Shown piece by piece: positions 54,624 to 62,809 of a stretch of DNA of 64,000 nucleotides. Numbering within the stretch: position 1 is the stretch's first letter; each line of letters begins with the position of its first letter. A model generated the notes under the pieces. It made no database searches and was not told where the DNA came from. It saw only the letters and a list, made by a program, of their open reading frames with translations. The position numbers and the translations under genes were made by a program. This DNA comes from Herbaspirillum rubrisubalbicans (lineage in GTDB: Bacteria > Pseudomonadota > Gammaproteobacteria > Burkholderiales > Burkholderiaceae_D), in contig NZ_CP024996.1 of the NCBI RefSeq assembly GCF_003719195.1, positions 3,100,001 through 3,164,000 on the forward strand, given 5' to 3'.

Positions 54624-55541
54624 ATGATTGGCATGACTGGCGCAACAGGGCGCCGCCGCTGGCGTCCAGAAGATGGCGTATTCACAGGGGGCAGTATTTT
54701 CAGTCGACTCTTTCGCATTGGCGCAGTGCGCCGCTGCGCGAGCGCAGCCATGCTGTTGTCCACCTTGTTGGCGGGCCCTGCTGTCCACGCCGCCAGCCCC
54801 GCCGTACCGGGCGGACCTGATTGCTCGCGCCCCTATACCCTGGCCCTGCACGACCATGGCCTGCTCTACTCGGCCGCCACCGATACCGGCATCGACAAGG
54901 ATTTCGCCGATGAGCTGATCCGTCGCAGCGGATGTAAGGTCAATGTCAGCCTGATGTCGCGTGCGCGCATCTGGCAACTGATCGAGTCCGGCGCGCTGGA
55001 CTTCAGCCTGTCAGGCATCACCAATGCCGATCGCGACAAGTTCGCCTCCTTCGCCTGGTACTTCAGCAACAAGTACTACCTGCTGGTGCGCAAGGATGCC
55101 GGCATCGCGCAACTGGCCGATGTGGCGCGCAACCCGCGCTTCCAGTTGGGCGTCATCCGCAGCTTCCGCTATAGCAACAATGCCAACCGCATGGTGGACC
55201 AGCTCAGCGCCGCCAACCGCGTGACCCAGGCTGGTGGTCTGGAACCGCTCTACGAAGCCCTGCTGCAGAACCGTATCCAGGGCATGATCATGGAGCCCTT
55301 CGATTACCCGGTGGTGGAAGAAAAACGCATCCGTGACGCCACCACCATCATCAGCTTCGAAGACCCATCGGTGCTGCATGGGCTCATCATGTCGCGGCGC
55401 GCGCTGCCTGCAACCGAGCAGGAAAAATGGCGGGCCCTGGTCAATGGCATGTTGGCCGATGGCACCGTCTTGCGCATCTTCCAGAAATACTTCAATGCGG
55501 AACTGGCAGCGGCCATGGTCCAATTCCAGAGCAAACCGTGA
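54624..55541 (+). CDS. Periplasmic binding-protein-like sensor partner (SBP_bac_3 type)
   Basis: 305 aa. Long N-region then hydrophobic stretch AAMLLSTLLAGPAVHAA (signal peptide ending near residue 57); the true start may lie later. Mature part is a family-3 solute-binding fold: YTLALHDHGLLYSA, GIDKDFADELIRRSGCKV, GALDFSLSGITNADRDKFASF, LGVIRSFRYSNNANRMVDQL. No transporter genes are near. Its stop overlaps the start of the CHASE-GGDEF-EAL gene (GTGA), so it probably presents a ligand to that sensor rather than to an ABC permease. Confidence 0.8.
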   Translation: MIGMTGATGRRRWRPEDGVFTGGSIFSRLFRIGAVRRCASAAMLLSTLLAGPAVHAASPAVPGGPDCSRPYTLALHDHGLLYSAATDTGIDKDFADELIRRSGCKVNVSLMSRARIWQLIESGALDFSLSGITNADRDKFASFAWYFSNKYYLLVRKDAGIAQLADVARNPRFQLGVIRSFRYSNNANRMVDQLSAANRVTQAGGLEPLYEALLQNRIQGMIMEPFDYPVVEEKRIRDATTIISFEDPSVLHGLIMSRRALPATEQEKWRALVNGMLADGTVLRIFQKYFNAELAAAMVQFQSKP

Positions 55542-58500
55542 ACTGGATACGCCTGATCCTGCTGCCCCTGCTCATCCTGGTCACAGGATTGGGCGTGACC
55601 TGGACTGCCTGGGACCATGAACGCCAGGCCGCTGCCAAGGAATTGCATACGCAGTTCGCCTCGGTGCTGCGCGAGACGGTCAGCCGCATCGAGCAGCGCA
55701 TGGCGTCCTACGAACAGATGCTGCACGGCGTGCAAGGGCTTATCTCGGCCACCGGCAATATCGACCGCAGCCAGTTCCGTGACTATGTCGAGGCGCTCAA
55801 CCTGGACGCCAACTTCTCCGGCATCCAGGCCATTGCCATCGAAGAGTGGATTCCCGCCACCCAACTGGATGCGCACCTGGCCCGCATGGCGCATCAGGGT
55901 CTGGCCGACTACGCGATCCGCCCCTCGGGTGCACGCGACGCCTATGCTCCCACCATCCTGCGCGAGCCCTACATGGGGCGCAATCGTATGCCCTTCGGCA
56001 ATGACCAGTGGGCCGATCCGGTACGCCGCGCGGCCATGGAAAAAGCGCGCGACTCGGGCATGGCGACCATCTCCGGCAAGGTCCAATTGTCCAACACGGA
56101 GCCGTCCATCCCGGCCTTCATGATGTACCTGCCGCTGTACCAGCGCGGCAAGCCACAATCGACCATTGCCGAACGGCGCGCCAGCCTGGTGGGCTGGGTC
56201 CATGCAGTGTTCCGCATGAGCGACGTCATCGCCAGTCTCTATGGCGAGAGCAACCACACCATCGGCTTTGCACTCTATGACGGTGTGGTGCAGGAGCCCG
56301 ATGCCCTGCTCTACAGCTCCGCCCCCAGCAGCTTCCGGCAGCGCTCGCCGCGCCTGCACGCCGACGAATACCTGGTGGTGGCCAATCACAACTGGACCCT
56401 GTCCTTGAGCACCACCGATGCCTTCACCGCCCAGTTCGGTCGCAATGCCGAGCCCCTCATTGCCGCCACCGGCATCGGCATGAGCGTGACCCTGGCGCTG
56501 CTGGCCTGGTTGATGATGTCCAGCCGCGTGCGCGCGGTGCGCCTGGCCGAAAAGATGACGGCCGAGCTGCGTGCCAGCGAAGAACAGTTCCGCGCCATCG
56601 CCGACTGCACCGTCAACTGGGAAGTCTGGTGGGGCCTGGACGGGCGGCCGCGCTGGATCAACCATGCGGTCTACGACTACACCGGCTACACGGTGACCGA
56701 ATGCCTGTCCATGCCGGACTTCATCGGCAGTATCGTCCACCCCGACGACGAACGCCGCATCCGCGCCGAGCTGGCGCGCTGCATGGATGGCCAGAAACGC
56801 GAAGACGTGGAATTGCGCTGCGTGCGCAAGGACGGTTCGGTATTCTGGCTGGCCTTGTCCTCAGCCCCGATCACCGATGCCCAGGGACGCTTCACGGGCT
56901 TTCGTACCAGCAGCCGCGACATCACCGACCGCAAGCAGATCGAAGCCGAACTGCGCATCTCGGCGGTGGCCTTCGATTCCCGCGAGGGTATGTTGATCAC
57001 CGATGCCAACAGCCGCATCCTGCGCGTCAACAAGGCCTTCACCGAGATCACCGGCTACACCGCCGAGGAAATCGTCGGCAAGCACCCCAACCTGCTGCGC
57101 TCGGACCGCCACGGCCCGGCCTTCTTCCAGGAAATGCGCGAGAGCATCCGCCGCTTCGGCAAATGGCAAGGCGAGATCTGGGACCGCCGCAAGAATGGCG
57201 AGGTCTATCCCGAATGGCTGACCATCTCGGCGGTCAAGAACAAGGATCACCAGATCACCCACTACGTGAGCACCCATCACGACATCAGCGACCGCAAGCT
57301 GGCCGAGGAACGCATCCGCGAACTGGCCTTCTTCGATGCCCTGACCCGCCTGCCCAACCGCACCCTGCTGCTAGACCGCCTCAAGCAAGCCATCGCCCTG
57401 TCCTTGCGCACCCGCACCTGCGGCGCGCTGCTGTTCATCGACCTGGATCACTTCAAGACCTTGAACGATACCGTCGGCCACGAAAAGGGCGATGTGCTCC
57501 TGAAACAGGTGGCCCAGCGCGTCGTGGCCAACGTGCGCGAAAACGACACCGTGGCGCGCGTGGGCGGCGATGAATTCGTGGTGGTACTGGAAGGCCTGAA
57601 CGATACCCAGCAGGAAGCCGCCACCCAGACCCGCGCCATCGGCGAGAAGATCCTGGCGGCACTGGGCGAGACCTATCAGCTCGACGATGTCGAATACCGC
57701 ACCACCGCCAGCATCGGTGCCACCGTCTTCCTGGGCCGTGCGGCCTCGGTGGATGAACTCATGAAGCAGGCTGACCTGGCCATGTACAAGGCCAAGGAAA
57801 CCGGCCGCAACTCACTGCGCTTCTTCGACCCGGCCATGCAGACCGCGGTGCTGGAACGCGCTACCCTGGAAGCCGGACTGCGCAAGGCCATCGAGAGTAA
57901 CCAGTTGCTGCTGCACTACCAGCCGCAGGTGGTCGATGGTGGTCGCGTGACCGGTGCAGAAGTGCTGGTGCGCTGGCAGCACCCACAGCGCGGCATGGTG
58001 CCGCCGGGCGACTTCATCCCGCTGGCAGAAGAAACCGGCTTGATCCTGTCGCTGGGCAACTGGGTGCTGGAAACCGCCTGCAAGCAACTGGCCGAATGGG
58101 CCAAGCGGGCGCGCATGGATGAACTGAGCATCGCCGTCAACGTCAGCGCGCCGCAATTGCGCGAACCTGATTTCGTGCAGACGGTGCTGGACATCATCGA
58201 ACGCACCGGCGCCAATCCGCGCCGCCTCAAGCTGGAACTGACCGAGAGCCTGCTGGTGGACAATGTGGAAGACATCATCCAGAAGATGTTCGCCTTGAAG
58301 GCCTATGGCGTGGAGTTTTCGTTGGACGATTTCGGCACCGGTTATTCCTCGCTGTCCTACCTCAAGCGGCTGCCCTTGAATCAGCTTAAAATCGACCAGT
58401 CATTCGTGCGCGATGTCCTGATCGATCCCAACGACGCCTCGATTGCCAAGACCATCGTCAACCTGGCCCAGAGCCTGGGGCTGGGGGTCATTGCCGAGGG

Positions 58501-58642
58501 CGTGGAAACCGATGCCCAGCGCAGTTTCCTGGCCGATGCCGGCTGCCATGCCTACCAGGGGTACTACTTCTGCCGGCCAGTGGCGGTGGAAGCCTTCGAG
58601 AAATTCACCCAGGACCGCGATCTTCATCTATCCGTTGCCTAG
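55538..58642 (+). CDS. CHASE-PAS-PAS-GGDEF-EAL membrane protein
   Basis: 1034 aa from GTG 55538 (VNWIRLILLPLLILVTG), overlapping the binding-protein stop by 4 nt. TM1 about 3-24; periplasmic CHASE domain about 35-300; TM2 about 307-327; PAS1 about 345-470; PAS2 about 475-595; GGDEF about 610-770 with GGDEF motif intact near 675 (VARVGGDEFVVVL); EAL about 785-1030 with EVL in place of EAL but with NVSAPQL, ELTESLL, DDFGTGYSS and EGVET kept. Could both make and break c-di-GMP in response to a periplasmic signal. No RxxD inhibitory site is seen at the usual place. Confidence 0.93.
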   Translation: MNWIRLILLPLLILVTGLGVTWTAWDHERQAAAKELHTQFASVLRETVSRIEQRMASYEQMLHGVQGLISATGNIDRSQFRDYVEALNLDANFSGIQAIAIEEWIPATQLDAHLARMAHQGLADYAIRPSGARDAYAPTILREPYMGRNRMPFGNDQWADPVRRAAMEKARDSGMATISGKVQLSNTEPSIPAFMMYLPLYQRGKPQSTIAERRASLVGWVHAVFRMSDVIASLYGESNHTIGFALYDGVVQEPDALLYSSAPSSFRQRSPRLHADEYLVVANHNWTLSLSTTDAFTAQFGRNAEPLIAATGIGMSVTLALLAWLMMSSRVRAVRLAEKMTAELRASEEQFRAIADCTVNWEVWWGLDGRPRWINHAVYDYTGYTVTECLSMPDFIGSIVHPDDERRIRAELARCMDGQKREDVELRCVRKDGSVFWLALSSAPITDAQGRFTGFRTSSRDITDRKQIEAELRISAVAFDSREGMLITDANSRILRVNKAFTEITGYTAEEIVGKHPNLLRSDRHGPAFFQEMRESIRRFGKWQGEIWDRRKNGEVYPEWLTISAVKNKDHQITHYVSTHHDISDRKLAEERIRELAFFDALTRLPNRTLLLDRLKQAIALSLRTRTCGALLFIDLDHFKTLNDTVGHEKGDVLLKQVAQRVVANVRENDTVARVGGDEFVVVLEGLNDTQQEAATQTRAIGEKILAALGETYQLDDVEYRTTASIGATVFLGRAASVDELMKQADLAMYKAKETGRNSLRFFDPAMQTAVLERATLEAGLRKAIESNQLLLHYQPQVVDGGRVTGAEVLVRWQHPQRGMVPPGDFIPLAEETGLILSLGNWVLETACKQLAEWAKRARMDELSIAVNVSAPQLREPDFVQTVLDIIERTGANPRRLKLELTESLLVDNVEDIIQKMFALKAYGVEFSLDDFGTGYSSLSYLKRLPLNQLKIDQSFVRDVLIDPNDASIAKTIVNLAQSLGLGVIAEGVETDAQRSFLADAGCHAYQGYYFCRPVAVEAFEKFTQDRDLHLSVA

Positions 58643-58651
58643 GAGCCCTTC

Positions 58652-59359
58652 ATGAGCCATGCCCTGTCCGCCTTCCCGATCAACCAGAAATGGCCGGCGC
58701 AACACCCCGAGCGCATCCAGTTGTATTCGCTGCCCACGCCCAATGGCGTGAAGGTCTCGATCATGCTGGAAGAAACCGGCCTGCCCTACGAAGCCCACCT
58801 GGTGAGCTTCGAGAGCAATGACCAGATGTCGCCGGAGTTCTTGTCGCTCAACCCGAACAACAAGATCCCCGCCATCATCGACCCCAACGGCCCCGGTGGC
58901 CAGCCGCTGCCGCTGTTCGAATCCGGCGCCATCCTGCTGTACCTGGCCGAAAAGAGTGGCCAGTTCCTGCCCGCCGACGCGGCGGCGCGCTACCAGGTGA
59001 TCCAGTGGGTGATGTTCCAGATGGGTGGCGTGGGGCCGATGTTCGGCCAGTTGGGCTTCTTCCATCGCTTTGCCGGCAAGGACTACGAAGACAAGCGTCC
59101 GCGCGACCGCTACGTCAATGAAAGCAAGCGCCTGCTGGGCGTGATGGAACAGCGCCTGGCGCAGAGCCAGTGGCTGGGCGGCGATGCCTATTCGATTGCC
59201 GACATCGCCACCTTCCCGTGGATCCGCAACCTGATCGGCTTCTATGAAGCGGCCGAACTGGTCGGTTTCCACCACTTCCCGCATGTGGCCCGCGCACTGG
59301 AGGCTTTCGTGGCACGGCCAGCGGTGGTGCGCGGACTCAATATTCCGGCCCGCGGCTAA
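58652..59359 (+). CDS. Glutathione S-transferase, YghU/YfcG-like
   Basis: 235 aa. Thioredoxin-like domain with IQLYSLPTPNGVKVSIMLEE and FESGAILLYLAEKSG (the E-S glutathione gamma-Glu site); helical domain WVMFQMGGVGPMFGQLGFFHRFA is typical of Nu-class/Ure2p-like YfcG and YghU. The Thr/Asn at TPNG is the activating residue region. Uses glutathione in disulfide-bond or peroxide reduction. 9 bp after the EAL gene, so possibly read-through expressed. Confidence 0.92.
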   Translation: MSHALSAFPINQKWPAQHPERIQLYSLPTPNGVKVSIMLEETGLPYEAHLVSFESNDQMSPEFLSLNPNNKIPAIIDPNGPGGQPLPLFESGAILLYLAEKSGQFLPADAAARYQVIQWVMFQMGGVGPMFGQLGFFHRFAGKDYEDKRPRDRYVNESKRLLGVMEQRLAQSQWLGGDAYSIADIATFPWIRNLIGFYEAAELVGFHHFPHVARALEAFVARPAVVRGLNIPARG

Positions 59360-59467
59360 GCGGCTAAGTCAGCACGCGCCATGCCGATGCAGGGTGTAAA
59401 TCATTTTGCCTCGGCGTAACCGGCGCGTTAACATGGCGCCCATCTCCGCGAACGCAACCAGCCTGCC

Positions 59468-60604
59468 ATGACGATACGTTTTCCGTCGCGCCCCGCCCTC
59501 GCCCCTGCTGCCTTTTCCTGCCGTCGTCCCTTGGCACCCATGCGCCGGCTCCTGCTGGCAGCGCTGTGCGGGTGTTCTCTCTTGAGCGCCCTGCCCGCCA
59601 ACGCCGTGGACCTGTCGCTGAAGACCATCCGCGTGGGCAATCTGGCACGCGCCTATTTCTCCGAACGCAACAGCATTGGCGAGCCGCGCCCGCTGATCAT
59701 CGCGCTTCATGCCAGCGGCTCCAGCGGTTCGCTCATGGCGCGCGCCACCGGCTTGACCGAGATTGCCGAAGCGGCCGGCTACATGATCGTCTATCCCAAC
59801 GGCACTGGCCTGGCCATCGATGCCCGCACCTGGAATTCGGGCGGCTGCTGCGGTTACGCCCAGATGCACAAGGTCGATGACGTGGCCTTCCTGCGCGCGC
59901 TCATCGATAAGCTGGTCAAGGATGGCTTGGCCGATCCGCAGCGGGTCTATCTGGTGGGGGTCTCCAATGGTGGCATGATGGCCTACCGCATGGCGGCCGA
60001 GGCACCGGAACTGTTCAAGGCGGTGGCCGTAGTCAGCGCCGTGCTGGACGTGCCGCCCGAGACCGTCAAGGCGCCCATGCCGCTGCTGCACATCCACGGC
60101 AGCGATGATCCTTTCATCCCCTTCCTGGGCGGCATCGGCAAGCAGGAAGTCTCGCAGTTGCCACGCCTGTCGGTGGCGCGCAGTATCGAAGCCTTCATCA
60201 AGGCCGATGGCGCCGCACCGCGCCCGAGCGTGACCGACATCCCCGATACCGCCAATGACGGCACCACCATCCGCCAATACACCTATGCCAGCAAGAGCGA
60301 CCCGCAAGCGGTGGTGCTCTACGAGGTCAAGGGTGGTGGTCATGCCTGGCCCGGTGGCGTGGTCCCCATCATCAATGGCGGCAAGTCTTCGCAGAACCTG
60401 GATACCTCGCGCACCGTGATCAACTTCTTCAACGCGCACGGCGGCGGGCGCAAGAGCGAACCGGAAGACGACGACCTGCCACCGGGCGCGACGCCGCTGC
60501 CGGCTGCAGCCGGTGCAGCGACCAAGACGCCCGCAAGCACTGCCCCGGTCTCGCCTGCCCCCACGCCGATGCCGCCCGGCACGAAAGGCCAAGCCCCACG
60601 CTGA
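59468..60604 (+). CDS. Secreted LpqC/PHB-depolymerase-family esterase
   Basis: 378 aa. N-terminal signal sequence with a long basic lead (MRRLLLAALCGCSLLSALPANA). Alpha/beta-hydrolase: PLIIALHASGSSGSLM, WNSGGCCGYAQ, nucleophile in VYLVGVSNGGMMAYRMA (Ser about 166), Asp in HGSDDPFIPF, His in GGGHAWPGG. Matches the LpqC/feruloyl esterase/PHB depolymerase group, exported. C-terminal ~45 residues are a Pro/Ala/Thr tail. The natural ester substrate cannot be deduced. Confidence 0.88.
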   Translation: MTIRFPSRPALAPAAFSCRRPLAPMRRLLLAALCGCSLLSALPANAVDLSLKTIRVGNLARAYFSERNSIGEPRPLIIALHASGSSGSLMARATGLTEIAEAAGYMIVYPNGTGLAIDARTWNSGGCCGYAQMHKVDDVAFLRALIDKLVKDGLADPQRVYLVGVSNGGMMAYRMAAEAPELFKAVAVVSAVLDVPPETVKAPMPLLHIHGSDDPFIPFLGGIGKQEVSQLPRLSVARSIEAFIKADGAAPRPSVTDIPDTANDGTTIRQYTYASKSDPQAVVLYEVKGGGHAWPGGVVPIINGGKSSQNLDTSRTVINFFNAHGGGRKSEPEDDDLPPGATPLPAAAGAATKTPASTAPVSPAPTPMPPGTKGQAPR

Positions 60605-60668
60605 AGCTGCCAGCCCGAGCAAATCGCACTATCATAACGACCAGCGTTCAACCTTCTTCGCCCCGACA

Positions 60669-60824
60669 ATGAAAAGACTCCTGACCAGCATCCTGATCGC
60701 CATCGTCCTGTATTTCCTGTTGCCCTTCGTGGGCAAGCTGATTCCGCATTACCGCCTGGCCGTGATCTGCATCACCGCCGGCATCGTCTCCTTCGCGATC
60801 TCGACGCTGATGGACAAGACCTGA
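60669..60824 (+). CDS. Small two-helix membrane protein, 51 aa
   Basis: Two hydrophobic helices (LLTSILIAIVLYFLLPF and LAVICITAGIVSFAISTLM) with short Lys/His-containing turn, N-terminus MKR. Too short for a family call. No strong Shine-Dalgarno is visible. It lies 64 bp after the esterase gene and ends at a very strong terminator. Confidence 0.65.
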   Translation: MKRLLTSILIAIVLYFLLPFVGKLIPHYRLAVICITAGIVSFAISTLMDKT

Positions 60825-60844
60825 ATCCTGTCCGGGCTCGCCCA

Positions 60845-60884
60845 GCAAAACGGCCGCAACGTCTTCACGTTGCGGCCGTTTTGC
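60845..60884. terminator. Bidirectional intrinsic terminator
   Basis: Perfect 18-bp stem, arms 60845-60862 and 60867-60884 (core ACGGCCGCAACGT), loop CTTC, A-run before and T-run in the arm. Serves the convergent genes on both sides. Confidence 0.92.
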
Positions 60885-60896
60885 TTGTTGCTCGGT

Positions 60897-61319
60897 TCAG
60901 CATTCTCCCTTGCGTGCATGACCGGGGGGACAATCACGTCCAGGGCCGGGGCCTGGTCCGCGACGATCATCATCCCAATCGCGCGGACCCGGACCGCGTC
61001 CCGGAGGCGGACCGCCGCGCCAGCCACCACGATCCAGCTCCCAGCCACGCGGCCCCTGACGCCATACCGGTTGGGCATAGACGTAACCGGGACGCTCGCG
61101 TAACCAGTGACCCTCGCGCCAGAGATGACGATGGCCGTCCCAATCCCAGAATCCCGGTACCCAGACATAGCCATGGCGCGGCGGCGGCAGGATCTCCTCG
61201 CGCGGCGGCGGCGGTGCGCCGATGTTGATGTTGACCGACACTTGCGCCTGGGCAACGGGCAACACGGCAGAAGAGGCCGCCAGCGCCACCAGGCCGGTGA
61301 GTATTATTTTTTTCATCAT
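60897..61319 (-). CDS. YXWGXW-repeat secreted protein
   Basis: 140 aa with signal peptide (LTGLVALAASSAVLPVAQA). Mature region: Pro-rich APPPPREEILPPPRHG, then aromatic repeats YVWVPGFWDWDGHRHLWREG, HWLRERPGYVYAQPVWRQ, typical of YXWGXW proteins, and a Gly/Pro/Arg-rich C-terminus. Periplasmic or outer-surface. Function in the family unknown. Confidence 0.85.
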   Translation of the reverse strand: MMKKIILTGLVALAASSAVLPVAQAQVSVNINIGAPPPPREEILPPPRHGYVWVPGFWDWDGHRHLWREGHWLRERPGYVYAQPVWRQGPRGWELDRGGWRGGPPPGRGPGPRDWDDDRRGPGPGPGRDCPPGHARKGEC

Positions 61320-61394
61320 ATAGAGCAGTCAGGAGGTGAAGATATTGCTGTGACCTCAGCCGGGCCTGTACAGTTCCAGCCCGGCCTGCCGGCC

Positions 61395-62672
61395 TCAATT
61401 GCCCTTGGCATTCTTGAACATGGTCTTGATCCCGCGAATGGCCTGGCGGATGCGGGATTCGTTTTCGATCAGGGCGAAGCGCACGTATTCATCGCCGTAG
61501 TCACCAAAGCCGATACCGGGCGAAACGCACACCTTGGCCTGTTCCAGCAGGATGCGCGAAAACTCCAGCGAACCGAACTGGCGATACGGCTCCGGGATAC
61601 GCGCCCAGATGTACATCGAGGCCTTGGGCACATCGACCATCCAGCCGGCCTCGTGCAAGCCCTTGACCAGCACGTTGCGGCGCTTCTCGTAATTGGCGCG
61701 GATCTCTTCCACGCAAGACTGGTCGCCCTCCAGCGCGGCAATCGCCGCCACCTGCACCGGCGTGAAGCTGCCATAGTCGTGATAGCTCTTGATGCGCGCC
61801 AGTGCCGCCACCAGGCGCGCATTGCCGACCATGAAGCCGATCCGCCAGCCGGCCATGTTGTAGCTCTTGGAAAGCGTGAAGAATTCCACCGCAACCTCCC
61901 TCGCACCCGGCACCTGCATGATGGACGGCGCTTTCCAGCCATCGAAGGTGATATCGGCATAGGCCAGGTCATGCACCACCAGAATCTGGTGTTCACGCGC
62001 CAGCTTGACGACACGCTCGAAAAATTCCAGCTCCACGCATTGCGCCGTCGGATTGGAGGGGAAGCCCAGGATCATCATCTTGGGCTTGGGGTAGCTCTCG
62101 CGCACCGCGCGTTCCAGCTCATCGAAAAAATCCACGCCCGGGCTCATGCGCACCGAGCGGATATTGGCGCCGGCAATGACCGCGCCATAGATGTGGATGG
62201 GGTAGCTGGGATTGGGCACCAGCACGGTATCGCCCTTGTCCAGCGTGGCCAGCATCAGGTGCGCCAGTCCCTCCTTGGAACCGATGGTGACGATGGCTTC
62301 GCTGTCGGGATCGAAGTCGACCTCGTAGCGGCTGCGGTACCAGTGGGCAATGGCGCGACGCAGGCGCGGGATGCCCTTGGAGGAGGAATAGCCGTGGGTG
62401 TCGGGGCGCTGCGCGACTTCCACCAGCTTCTCGACGATGTGCGGCGGCGTGGGGCCATCCGGGTTGCCCATGGACATGTCGATGATGTCCTCGCCGCGAC
62501 GGCGCGCAGCCATCTTCAGTTCGGCGGTGATGTTGAAGACGTAGGGCGGCAGGCGTTCGATGCGCGGGAAGCTGACCGGGAAGGCGTCGGGAGAAACGGC
62601 AGAAGAAACAGCAGGAGAAGCGGAAACGGCAGGCGAGCGCGAGGGATCGCGCGAATCGGCGGATTGCATCAT
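61395..62672 (-). CDS. alaC: PLP aminotransferase, AlaC-like
   Basis: 425 aa. Fold type I aminotransferase; N-terminal [21 protein letters not shown] contacts [14 protein letters not shown] and FPSNPTA, Schiff-base Lys in [14 protein letters not shown]. AlaC makes alanine from pyruvate and glutamate. The first ~35 residues ([18 protein letters not shown]) are a repetitive Ser/Ala/Pro/Val lead absent from typical AlaC, encoded by a GA-rich stretch (62589-62650); a later start (around Phe-Pro-Arg-Ile) cannot be chosen because no Met lies there. Confidence 0.88.
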   Translation of the reverse strand: MMQSADSRDPSRSPAVSASPAVSSAVSPDAFPVSFPRIERLPPYVFNITAELKMAARRRGEDIIDMSMGNPDGPTPPHIVEKLVEVAQRPDTHGYSSSKGIPRLRRAIAHWYRSRYEVDFDPDSEAIVTIGSKEGLAHLMLATLDKGDTVLVPNPSYPIHIYGAVIAGANIRSVRMSPGVDFFDELERAVRESYPKPKMMILGFPSNPTAQCVELEFFERVVKLAREHQILVVHDLAYADITFDGWKAPSIMQVPGAREVAVEFFTLSKSYNMAGWRIGFMVGNARLVAALARIKSYHDYGSFTPVQVAAIAALEGDQSCVEEIRANYEKRRNVLVKGLHEAGWMVDVPKASMYIWARIPEPYRQFGSLEFSRILLEQAKVCVSPGIGFGDYGDEYVRFALIENESRIRQAIRGIKTMFKNAKGN

Positions 62673-62809
62673 GGAGGTCTTTCACGTAAGCGCCCGGAAC
62701 CGTCCGAGCGACGTTGGAACCAATGTTCCGTTGCCGATTCTATGCGCGAAACTTCACCTGCACAAGTCTAGATGAGCCAGGAAGATCGATATATGCCCTT
62801 TTCCTTCAT

